This document shows positions 25,820 to 33,482 of a stretch of 64,000 nucleotides of DNA, piece by piece. The first letter of the stretch is position 1, and each line of letters opens with the position of its first letter. The DNA comes from Archangium minus (GTDB lineage Bacteria; Myxococcota; Myxococcia; Myxococcales; Myxococcaceae). The stretch spans positions 3,348,001 through 3,412,000 of the forward strand of contig NZ_CP043494.1 of NCBI RefSeq assembly GCF_044360475.1, read 5' to 3'. The translations under genes were made by a program, and so were the position numbers. The notes under the pieces are model-generated. The model did not search any database and was not told the DNA's origin. It saw only the letters and a list, made by a program, of their open reading frames with translations.

Positions 25820-26701
25820 GTGCTCGCCAAGGACATCATCCGCCGCATTCGCAAGCTGGAGATCCGCACCCGCAAGGTGGTGTCGGACATGCTCGCGGGC
25901 CAGTACCAATCGGTCTTCAAGGGCCGGGGCATGGCCTTCTCCGAGGTGAGGCAGTACCAGCCCGGTGATGAAATCCGCATCATCGACTGGAACGTCACCG
26001 CCCGCATGGACGAGGCCTACGTCAAGGTCTTCACCGAGGAGCGCGAGCTCTCGGTGATGCTCCTGGTGGACGTGTCCGCCTCGAAGGAGTTCGGCTCGCG
26101 CGAGCGCTCGAAGTCGGAGGTGGCCGCCGAGGTGGCCGCTCAAATCGCCTTCAGCGCCATCGCCAACAATGACCGGGTGGGGCTCATCCTCTTCTCGGAC
26201 CAGGTGGAGAAGGTGGTGCCGCCGCGCAAGGGCCGCACGCACGTGATGCGGCTGGTGAGCGACATCCTCACCTACCAGCCGAAAGGGAAGGGGACGGACC
26301 TGGCCGTGGGCCTCAACTACCTGAGCCGCCTGGCGCGCCGGAAGACGGTGACGTTCCTCATCTCGGACTTCCTCACCCAGGGCTATGAGCAGCCACTGCG
26401 CCTGGTGGGCCGCAAGCACGACCTGGTGCCCGTGGTCATCACGGATCCGCTGGAGCAGGAGTTCCCCCGGCTGGGTCTGGTGGAGATGGAGGACCCGGAG
26501 ACGGGTGAGCGCTTCGTGGTGGACACGAGCGACCCGCTCGTCCGGGGTCGCTTCGCCCGCGCCATGCAGGCGCAGCGCGAGGAGCGGCGCAAGCTCTTCA
26601 AGAAGCTGGAGTTGGACCACGTGGAGCTGAGCACCGGCGATGACCATGGCATGGCCCTGGTGCGCTTCTTCCGTGCCCGGTCCCGGAGGATGGCGGCATG
26701 A
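25820..26701 (+). CDS. DUF58 domain protein of the Bat operon
   Basis: GTG start. The 293-residue protein contains the DUF58 signature FKGRGMAFSEVRQYQPGDEI followed by RIIDWNVTARMDEAYVKVFT, and a VWA-like region LLVDVSASKEFG with the D-x-S-x-S pattern. DUF58 proteins regularly sit between MoxR and BatA genes. The stop overlaps the next gene start by ATGA. It probably binds MoxR or BatA; no enzymatic motif is visible. Confidence 0.92.
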   Translation: MLAKDIIRRIRKLEIRTRKVVSDMLAGQYQSVFKGRGMAFSEVRQYQPGDEIRIIDWNVTARMDEAYVKVFTEERELSVMLLVDVSASKEFGSRERSKSEVAAEVAAQIAFSAIANNDRVGLILFSDQVEKVVPPRKGRTHVMRLVSDILTYQPKGKGTDLAVGLNYLSRLARRKTVTFLISDFLTQGYEQPLRLVGRKHDLVPVVITDPLEQEFPRLGLVEMEDPETGERFVVDTSDPLVRGRFARAMQAQREERRKLFKKLELDHVELSTGDDHGMALVRFFRARSRRMAA

Positions 26702-27705
26702 GGTGGTTGGCTCTCTGCGCGTTCCTCCTCGTCTCGCCCGCCCTGGCGCAGGCTCCGGCTCCCGCGCCGGCTCAGGCCCTCGCGAAGCTGCCGGAGGTGG
26801 AGCCCGAGGGCTTCCAGGCCAGCGTGCAGCCCGAGCGCGTTGTCCTGGGCGAGCCCTTCGTCTACGAGCTGGTCCTCACCCATCCGTCCGAGCAGCGCTA
26901 CGAGCTGGCGCTGCCGCCGGACCTGGGTGACTTCGAGGTGCTGTCCCAGTCGCGTACGCCGCCTCGGGCCGGGACGGAGCCGGCGGTCACCACGTTCCAG
27001 CTGAAGATGTCCGCCTTCAACCTGGGCATGCTCACGCTGCCCGGTGTGCCCTTCCTCGTCTCGACGCCGGAGGGCCCCAAGCGCTTCGTGGCCCCGGGCC
27101 GCACCATCGAGGTGGGCTCCACCCTGCCTGATGATGCCCAGTCGCAGGGGGCGGACCTGCACGACATCCAGCCGCCCACCGAGGTGGCCATCCGCTCCTG
27201 GACGCTCCTGTGGGCGCTACTGGGGGTGTTGGCCGCGGCGCTGATGGCCGTGGTGGCGTGGCGGCTCTTCCAGAAGTACCGCAACCGTCCCAAGGCCGTG
27301 GTTCAGCCGCTCCAGCCCTTGGATGTACGCACCCGCAAGGCGTTGGACGCCCTCATGTCCGAGAATCTGCCCTCCGAGGGCAAGGTGAAGGACTTCTACT
27401 TCCGGCTGTCGGAGATCATCCGCGGCTACCTGGGCGAGCGTTATGGCTTCGATGCCCTCGAGTGCACCAGCTCGGAGCTGATGGCGAAGCTGCGGCGCAT
27501 GAACCCTCCCGGGCTGCCCGAGGACGGGCTCATGCGCTTCGTCTCCGAGTCGGATCTGGTGAAGTACGCCCGGGCCGAGTCCTCACCGGAGAAGTGCAGC
27601 GAGTCGCTGTCCTTCGGTTACGAGCTGCTGGCGAAGACCTGGCCCCCTCCACCGCCTCCCGAGGCGGCCCCCGTGTCCCATGTTTCCGGACCTCGCGTTT
27701 CATAG
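26698..27705 (+). CDS. Bat operon membrane protein with DUF4381-like C-terminus
   Basis: A signal peptide (MRWLALCAFLLVSPALA) precedes a beta-rich extracytoplasmic domain. A single transmembrane helix (TLLWALLGVLAAALMAVVAWRL) follows at about residue 170-190, then a cytosolic Pro-rich and helical part with FYFRLSEIIRGYLGERYGFD, which resembles DUF4381. The 335-residue protein lies between DUF58 and BatA, as in many Bat operons, and overlaps BatA by 26 bp. It was not matched to a named Bat protein. Confidence 0.82.
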   Translation: MRWLALCAFLLVSPALAQAPAPAPAQALAKLPEVEPEGFQASVQPERVVLGEPFVYELVLTHPSEQRYELALPPDLGDFEVLSQSRTPPRAGTEPAVTTFQLKMSAFNLGMLTLPGVPFLVSTPEGPKRFVAPGRTIEVGSTLPDDAQSQGADLHDIQPPTEVAIRSWTLLWALLGVLAAALMAVVAWRLFQKYRNRPKAVVQPLQPLDVRTRKALDALMSENLPSEGKVKDFYFRLSEIIRGYLGERYGFDALECTSSELMAKLRRMNPPGLPEDGLMRFVSESDLVKYARAESSPEKCSESLSFGYELLAKTWPPPPPPEAAPVSHVSGPRVS

Positions 27706-28690
27706 CCCCCAGTTCCTGTGGGGATTGCTGCTCGTGCCGGTCCTCCTTGCGTGGGCCTGGCGTGAGCGGCGCTCCCGTGCCGCGCTGCGCTTCTCCGCGG
27801 CGCATGTGCTCGCCCGGCAGGGCCGCGGTGTACGCACGTACATGCTGCCCATGCTGCCCTTCATGCGCGCCTTCGCGGTGGCCGCTGCCATCGTGGCGCT
27901 CGCCCGGCCCCAGTCGCGTGACGCGCGCGTGAGGGACATGAGCGTGGAGGGCATCGACATCGTCGTGGCGCTCGACCTGTCCACCTCCATGGAGGCTGGC
28001 GACTTCCGCCCGCAGAACCGCCTCCACGTGGCCAAGGAGGTGCTCGCCGAGTTCATCTCCAACCGCGTCAACGACCGCATCGGTCTGGTGGTGTTCGCCG
28101 GCGCGGCCTATACGCAGGCGCCGCTGACGCTCGACTACGGCGTGCTCAAGGAGGTGCTGCGGCAGCTGCGCACCCGCGTGCTCGAGGATGGCACCGCCAT
28201 CGGCGACGCGCTCGCCACCGCGCTCAACCGTCTGCGCGACTCGGAGGCCAAGAGCCGCGTGGTGGTGCTCATCACCGACGGTGACAACAACGCCGGGAAG
28301 ATCTCCCCGCGGGACTCGGCCACCATGGCGAAGTCGCTGAACATCCCCATCTACACCATCCTCGTGGGCAAGGGCGGCAAGGTGCCCTTCCCGCAGGGGA
28401 CGGACCTGTTCGGCAACACCGTCTGGCGCGAGACGGAGATTCCCATCAACCCTGAGCTGCTGCAGGACATCGCCGACACCACCGGGGGCGAGTACTACCG
28501 CGCCACCGACCCGGAGGGCCTCAAGCAGGGCCTCCAGAAGGTGCTGGACTCGCTGGAGCGCTCCAAGCTGATGGAGGGTGGAGCCGCGGCCAACTACCGC
28601 GAGGACTACCACCCGTATCTGCTGCTGGCCTTCGGACTCGCCGCGCTGGAGCTGCTCCTGCGCGCCACTTTCCTGAGGGTGTTCCCGTGA
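27680..28690 (+). CDS. batA: BatA, VWA-domain membrane protein
   Basis: Two N-terminal helices (FLWGLLLVPVLLAWAW, MLPFMRAFAVAAAIVALA) precede the VWA domain with its MIDAS motif VVALDLSTSMEAGDF and later GLVVFAGAAYTQAPLT and VLITDGDNNAG. A helix near 310 is the third membrane segment. The 336-residue length is that of BatA. BatA in Bacteroides is tied to aerotolerance and in other bacteria to envelope stress. Its stop overlaps BatB by 4 bp. Confidence 0.93.
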   Translation: MFPDLAFHSPQFLWGLLLVPVLLAWAWRERRSRAALRFSAAHVLARQGRGVRTYMLPMLPFMRAFAVAAAIVALARPQSRDARVRDMSVEGIDIVVALDLSTSMEAGDFRPQNRLHVAKEVLAEFISNRVNDRIGLVVFAGAAYTQAPLTLDYGVLKEVLRQLRTRVLEDGTAIGDALATALNRLRDSEAKSRVVVLITDGDNNAGKISPRDSATMAKSLNIPIYTILVGKGGKVPFPQGTDLFGNTVWRETEIPINPELLQDIADTTGGEYYRATDPEGLKQGLQKVLDSLERSKLMEGGAAANYREDYHPYLLLAFGLAALELLLRATFLRVFP

Positions 28691-29745
28691 CGCTGACGGA
28701 CCCCTGGCGCTTCACCGTTCTCGGCTATCAGGTGGGGCTCGCGAAGCCCGCCTTCCTCGCGCTGTGCGTGGTGGGCGGGCTGGTGGGCACCCTGGCCCTC
28801 GTGTCGGCACTGCGCCGGCGCTCCCGCGTGCGTGCGTTGTTGAATGAGCGGCTCGTGGACAAGCTGGCCCCCGGTGCCTCGCGCTGGCGCCCGGCGGTGC
28901 AGGGCGGCTTCTACGGGCTGGGACTGCTCCTCTTCGGGCTGGCGCTGGCTCAGCCCCAGTGCGGCACCAAGAGCGAGCTGACGAAGCGTCGCGGCATCGA
29001 CGTGGTGGTGGTGCTGGATGCCTCCAAGTCCATGCTCGCGCGTGACGTGCAGCCCAGCCGCCTGGAGCGCGCGAAGCTGGAGCTCACCACGCTGCTGGAC
29101 GAGTTGAAGGGAGACCGGGTGGGCCTGGTGGCCTTCGCGGGTGATGCCTTCGTGCAGTCGCCCCTCACCTCGGACTACTCGGCGGTGAAGCTCTTCCTGC
29201 GCGCGGTGGATCCGGAGCAGATGCCCCAGGGTGGCAGCAACATCGGCGAGGCGTTGATGCTCGCCCGGCAGGTGCTGGAGAACGCGGACCGCGGCGCCAA
29301 GGAGCGCGTGGTGGTGCTGCTGTCGGACGGCGAGGACCTGGTGGGCGAGGTGGACAAGGCCGTGGCCGCGCTCAAGGAGGCCAACGTCCAGGTGCTCACC
29401 GTGGGTGTGGGCTCCGAGCAGGGCGAGCCCATCCCCGTCTACAACCGCCGCGGCGAGTTCGTGGACTACAAGAAGGACAGCAGCGGGGAGACGGTGATTA
29501 CGCGCATGGATCGCGCAGGCCTCACCGCTATCGCCGAGGAAACCGGCGGCGCCTTCTTCTACCAGCCGCGCGGCGTGGCCATGGCCCAGGTGCTGGAGCG
29601 CGTCGAGAAGATGCAGAAGAGTGAGCTGGAGAGCCGCGTCACCGTCCGCTACGACGAGCGCTTCCAGACGTTCGCCCTGCCGGGGCTCGTGATGCTGGTG
29701 GTGGGCATGTTGCTGCTGCCGTCCTCGCGCCGGAGGTCGTCGTGA
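28687..29745 (+). CDS. batB: BatB, VWA-domain membrane protein
   Basis: A GTG start overlaps the batA stop. Helices LALCVVGGLVGTLALVSA and GGFYGLGLLLFGLALAQPQC precede the VWA domain, whose MIDAS motif VVLDASKSMLARDVQPSRL is followed by GLVAFAGDAFVQSPLTSDY and VVLLSDGEDLVGE. The C-terminal helix ends LLLPSSRRRSS. It is a paralogue of BatA of almost the same length (352 residues). The 4-bp overlap with batC indicates translational coupling. Confidence 0.93.
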   Translation: MTLTDPWRFTVLGYQVGLAKPAFLALCVVGGLVGTLALVSALRRRSRVRALLNERLVDKLAPGASRWRPAVQGGFYGLGLLLFGLALAQPQCGTKSELTKRRGIDVVVVLDASKSMLARDVQPSRLERAKLELTTLLDELKGDRVGLVAFAGDAFVQSPLTSDYSAVKLFLRAVDPEQMPQGGSNIGEALMLARQVLENADRGAKERVVVLLSDGEDLVGEVDKAVAALKEANVQVLTVGVGSEQGEPIPVYNRRGEFVDYKKDSSGETVITRMDRAGLTAIAEETGGAFFYQPRGVAMAQVLERVEKMQKSELESRVTVRYDERFQTFALPGLVMLVVGMLLLPSSRRRSS

Positions 29746-30773
29746 GCAGGCGGATCATGGACATGCGTGTGGGGTGGGTGCTCCTCGCCGTGGGGCTGGT
29801 GCTGCCGTCAGGGGCCCGGGCCGCGGGGCTGTTGGAGAAGGAGCACCCGCTCATCCAGCAGGGGCGTCAGGCGTACAACGATGGCCGCTACGAGGATGCG
29901 CTCTCGGCTTTCGAGCAGGCGAAGAAGGAGCGTCCGAATGATCCGGCGGTGGAGTTCAACCGCGGCGATGCGCTGATGAAGCTGGGCCGCTACGACGAGG
30001 CGAAGCAGGCCTTCCAGGGCGTGGCGGACTCCAACCAGCAGGAGCTGCGCCAGAAGGCCACCTACAACCTGGGCAACGTCTACGCGGCGACGGGCAACAC
30101 GCGCGAGGCGCTCAAGGCGTACCGCCGCGCGCTCACCATGAATCCCTCGGACGCCCAGGCCCGGCACAACTACGAGGTGCTGCTGAAGAACCTGCCCCCG
30201 CCGCAGAAGGGGGGCCCGGATGGCGGCACGGATGGAGGCCAGGACGGTGGGCAGGACGCAGGCCAGGATGGCGGCTCTCCGGACGCGGGCCCGGATGCGG
30301 GTCAGCAGGATGGGGGGACGTCAGCGGACTCGGGCACGGATGGTGGCAGCGACGGCGGCATGGATGCCGGCATGGATGGTGGCGTCGATGGGGGTTCAGA
30401 CGGGGGTCAGGGTGACGCGGGCCAGCAGGATGGGGGCCAGGGTGACGGAGGCCAGGGCGATGGCGGCTCCGACGCGGGCCAGGATGGGGGCCAGGGCGAT
30501 GGAGGCCAGGCGGATGGCGGCCAGGCCGACGGTGGTCAGGGAGATGGGGGCCAGGGTGACGCGGGCCAGGGCGAGGACGAGCAGGGTCAGGAGTCGGACG
30601 GGGGCACCGAGGGTGAGGTCGGGGAGGTGGATGGAGGTGTCAACCCAGAGGACATCGATCGCCAGGAGGCCGAGCGCCTGCTGGATGCGATGAAGCAGAA
30701 CGAGAAGAATCTCCAGCTGTGGCGTTTCCAGCAGAAGAAGCGGCCGAGGAATCCCAATGAGAAGGACTGGTAG
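29742..30773 (+). CDS. batC: BatC-like TPR protein with Asp-Gly-Gly-Gln repeat region
   Basis: A signal-like N-terminus is followed by two to three TPR units (AYNDGRYEDALSAFEQAKKE, NRGDALMKLGRYDEAKQAFQ, YNLGNVYAATGNTREALKAYR). After about residue 155 comes a highly repetitive acidic stretch of DGGQ, GGQGDG and DAGQDG units (about residues 160-280) and a short helical end with DRQEAERLLDAMKQNEKNL. BatC is normally short; the repeat arm makes this one much longer (343 residues). The BatD start overlaps by 17 bp. It should sit on the periplasmic side with BatD. Confidence 0.85.
   Translation: MSRRIMDMRVGWVLLAVGLVLPSGARAAGLLEKEHPLIQQGRQAYNDGRYEDALSAFEQAKKERPNDPAVEFNRGDALMKLGRYDEAKQAFQGVADSNQQELRQKATYNLGNVYAATGNTREALKAYRRALTMNPSDAQARHNYEVLLKNLPPPQKGGPDGGTDGGQDGGQDAGQDGGSPDAGPDAGQQDGGTSADSGTDGGSDGGMDAGMDGGVDGGSDGGQGDAGQQDGGQGDGGQGDGGSDAGQDGGQGDGGQADGGQADGGQGDGGQGDAGQGEDEQGQESDGGTEGEVGEVDGGVNPEDIDRQEAERLLDAMKQNEKNLQLWRFQQKKRPRNPNEKDW
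30217..30600 (+). repeat. Coding Gly-Asp-Gln tandem repeats in batC
   Basis: Runs of GGCGG, GACGGTGGGCAGGACG and close variants give alternating Asp, Gly and Gln codons, with repeat unit sizes of 9 to 12 bp. The region encodes an acidic flexible arm and is likely length-variable between strains. Confidence 0.85.
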
Positions 30774-32649
30774 CGGCCACGCGGCGCTGGCCGCGCTCGC
30801 CCTGTTGCTGGTGTCGATGCCAGCGTGGGCGGACATCGAGTTCTACCAGGCGGTGGATCGCTCCGAGGTGGGCACGGAGGATGTCTTCCAGCTCACCGTG
30901 GTGGTGGTGGATCCCCCGGACAACGCCCGGGTGCAGTTCCCCGCGCCCGAGGACTTCGAGGTGCTGTCGTCCTCGCAGAGCACCCAGAGCTCCATTGCGA
31001 TGACCGGCAACGGGCCTCCTGTGATTCAGACGGTGCGCAAGCACGTGCTGATGATGCGAGCCAACCGCACGGGCAACCTCACCATCCCGCCGGCCGTCCT
31101 CACCGCGGGCGGCCGCACCTGGCGCACCGAGTCCATCAAGATGACGGTGCGCAAGGGCCACGTGGGTGGTGGGCCCGCGCAGGCACAGCGTCAGCGAATG
31201 CCGGACCCCTTCCGCAACTTCCCTGGCTTCGGCGGCATGCAGGATCCGTTCGCCGACGAGGAGGAAGAGGAGGAGCCGAATGGGCGGATGCAGGAGGACA
31301 TCCGGATTCCTCGCGGGGACTCGGACCTGTTCCTGCGCGCCACCATCGACAAGAAGCAGGTGTACGTGGGCGAGCAGGTGACGCTGTCGCTCTACATCTA
31401 CTCGCGCGTGGACCTCTCCAGCGTGGACGCGGTGACCATGCCGAAGCTGGATGGCTTCTGGAGCGAGGACGTGGAGAGCCCCACGCAGCTCTCCGGCGAG
31501 CAGCGCGTCGTCAACGGCATTCCCTACCGCACCTACCTGCTGCGGCGGCGTGCGCTCTTCCCGGTGAAGAGTGGCACCCTGGCCGTCACCCCCGCGGAGG
31601 CGGACATCACCACCGGCTTCCTCTTCGCCGGCCACCGGGTGCACCGCGTCTCCAATGGTCTGGAGGTGGAGGTGAAGCCGTTGCCGCCGGGTGGACCCAA
31701 GGGCATGCCGAGCGCCCACGTGGGTGACTGGAAGCTGTCCCTGGATGTGTCCCAGACGCGGGTGGAGCTGGGCCAGCCCGTGACGGTGCGGGTCGTCCTG
31801 GATGGCTCGGGGAACGTGAAGAACGTCACGCCGCCTCGTTTGGAGGCCCCCGCTGCGTTCAAGGTCTACGACCCGACCACCACCGACAAGGTGACGCCCA
31901 ACAAGTGGAAGATTCAGGGTCGCCGGGTGCAGGAGTACCTGGTGATGCCGCAGCGCACGGGCACCTTCACGTTGCCGGCGCTCGAGTTCCCCTATTTCGA
32001 TCCGAAGACGGGCCGCTACGAGGTGTCCCGCACGGATCCGGTGGAAATCACCGTGGAGCCTGGGGCGGGTGGGGTGGCGTCCTCTGGGCCGGCGACCTCG
32101 CCCTCGCAGATGGCGGACGCCGCGTCCGAGCAGAAGAACGTTCTCACGACGGGTGGGCTGCGCCCGCTGCGTTACCAGGCTCGTTTCGAGGAGCCCGCGG
32201 CGGCCGTGTGGCAGCGGCCCTTCTTCGTGCCGGCGGTGCTGACGCCTGTGGGGCTGATGGTGGCCCTGGGGCTGGCGGGGCTGGTGCGCGGGAGGCTGTC
32301 GAACCAGGACGAGGGCAGCCGCAACCGGCAGCGGGCCAAGGCGGCGCGCAAGCGGCTGGCCGAGGCGGAGAAGCTGCGCGGAGGCAGCTCCAGCGCCTTC
32401 TACGGCGAGGTAGAGAAGGCCGTGCTGAACTTCCTGGAGGCTAGGCTGCACGCACCGGTGGGAGGACTCACTCGGGACGCGCTGGAGGCGAAGCTGGCCG
32501 AGGCCGGAGTGGACGCGGCGCGACGCCAGCGGGTGCGCTTCGTGCTGGAGGCGTGTGACGCGGGCCGCTTCGCTCCCGGCGCCGAGCCGGCTGCCCGCGA
32601 GCGCATCTTGGATGACGCCGCGGCCGTCATGGAGGGTTGGGACAAGTGA
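30757..32649 (+). CDS. batD: BatD-like oxygen-tolerance protein
   Basis: A signal peptide (AALAALALLLVSMPAWADIE) is followed by large beta-sandwich domains with the BatD patterns VGTEDVFQLTVVVVDPPDN and FEVLSSSQSTQS, then SDLFLRATIDKKQVYVGEQV. A transmembrane helix near residue 500 (PVGLMVALGLAGLVRGRL) precedes a short helical cytosolic tail (ARLHAPVGGLTRDALEAKLA). At 630 residues it has normal BatD length. BatD anchors the Bat complex in the inner membrane. The start overlaps batC and the stop overlaps the next gene by GTGA. Confidence 0.92.
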   Translation: MRRTGSGHAALAALALLLVSMPAWADIEFYQAVDRSEVGTEDVFQLTVVVVDPPDNARVQFPAPEDFEVLSSSQSTQSSIAMTGNGPPVIQTVRKHVLMMRANRTGNLTIPPAVLTAGGRTWRTESIKMTVRKGHVGGGPAQAQRQRMPDPFRNFPGFGGMQDPFADEEEEEEPNGRMQEDIRIPRGDSDLFLRATIDKKQVYVGEQVTLSLYIYSRVDLSSVDAVTMPKLDGFWSEDVESPTQLSGEQRVVNGIPYRTYLLRRRALFPVKSGTLAVTPAEADITTGFLFAGHRVHRVSNGLEVEVKPLPPGGPKGMPSAHVGDWKLSLDVSQTRVELGQPVTVRVVLDGSGNVKNVTPPRLEAPAAFKVYDPTTTDKVTPNKWKIQGRRVQEYLVMPQRTGTFTLPALEFPYFDPKTGRYEVSRTDPVEITVEPGAGGVASSGPATSPSQMADAASEQKNVLTTGGLRPLRYQARFEEPAAAVWQRPFFVPAVLTPVGLMVALGLAGLVRGRLSNQDEGSRNRQRAKAARKRLAEAEKLRGGSSSAFYGEVEKAVLNFLEARLHAPVGGLTRDALEAKLAEAGVDAARRQRVRFVLEACDAGRFAPGAEPAARERILDDAAAVMEGWDK

Positions 32650-33395
32650 GTGCCATCACCGCCATCTTCGTGGCCACGCTGCTGAGCCAGACGTACTACT
32701 CGCCGGAAGAGGCGCAGACCCTCTTCCAGCAGGCCAACGAGTCCTTCCTGAAGCAGGACTACGCCGCCGCGCGCGAGGGCTACGAGAAGCTGCTCTCGCA
32801 CGGCTTCGGGGGCCCGGACATCCACTACAACCTGGGCACCACGTACCTGGCGCAGGGAGACCTGGGGCGCGCGGTGCTCGCCTTCGAGCGCTCGCGCAAG
32901 GCAGGGGGAGAGGGCCCGGACTTGGATGCGAACCTCACGCTCGCGCGAGCGAGGCAGCTCGACAAGGTGGTGGGCAACGCACCCGAGGAGCCCTTCCTGC
33001 AGCGCGTGGTGGACGCCACGAGCGGCAACCTGGTGGCGTGGCTCTTCCTGGGGACGTGGGTGGCCGCGTTCGCCTTCCTGATTCTCTTCCGCTTGTTGCG
33101 TCCGGGCCGGCGAGCCTGGGCGCTGGTCGTGGGCAGCGTGCTGCTAGTGGCCTCGGTGCCGTCTGGTGCGCTGCTGGCCGCGCATGTCTGGGTGCATGAG
33201 ACGGTGCACGAGGCCGTCGTCGTGGCACCCACGCTGCGAGCGCGAGAGTTCCCCAAGGAGGAGGCCAAGGTGGCCTTCGAGGTGCACCCTGGTCTGAAGG
33301 TGCGCGTGATGGAGGAGACGGGGCGCTACGTGCGCATCCGGCTGCCCAACGGTCTAGAGGGCTGGGCCGAGCGAGAGGGCGTGGCGGAGATCTGA
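32646..33395 (+). CDS. BatE-like TPR protein with SH3-type end
   Basis: A GTG at 32646 (VSAITAIFVATLLSQTYYS) overlaps the batD stop. TPR units with LFQQANESFLKQDYAAAREG and NLGTTYLAQGDLGRAVLAFE are followed by two helices (LVAWLFLGTWVAAFAFLILF, LVVGSVLLVASVPSGALLA) and a C-terminal SH3-like region (VHPGLKVRVMEETGRYVRI, then GWAEREGVAEI). The combination matches BatE of the Bat operon. At 249 residues it is complete. A palindromic repeat starts 6 bp after its stop. Confidence 0.85.
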   Translation: MSAITAIFVATLLSQTYYSPEEAQTLFQQANESFLKQDYAAAREGYEKLLSHGFGGPDIHYNLGTTYLAQGDLGRAVLAFERSRKAGGEGPDLDANLTLARARQLDKVVGNAPEEPFLQRVVDATSGNLVAWLFLGTWVAAFAFLILFRLLRPGRRAWALVVGSVLLVASVPSGALLAAHVWVHETVHEAVVVAPTLRAREFPKEEAKVAFEVHPGLKVRVMEETGRYVRIRLPNGLEGWAEREGVAEI

Positions 33396-33400
33396 GTATG

Positions 33401-33436
33401 CCCCCTCTCCCTTTGGGAGAGGGCTGGGGTGAGGGT
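33401..33436 (+). repeat. Palindromic repeat copy 4, after batE
   Basis: CCCCCTCTCCCTTTGGGAGA then GGGCTGGGGTGAGGGTCG. The stem CCCTCTCCC pairs with GGGAGAGGG. It follows the Bat operon in the same direction and may end it. Confidence 0.85.
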
Positions 33437-33482
33437 CGTCCCTTGTCAGTCCTGGCGCACGGGCCGCGTCTGGTGCGTCGCC

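Noticed and set aside
30217..30600. CRISPR-like or satellite array
   Set aside because: In-frame Asp/Gly/Gln codons of batC; no spacers.
30640..32451. Minus-strand frame opposite batD
   Set aside because: No domain, atypical amino-acid content, and batD is well supported.
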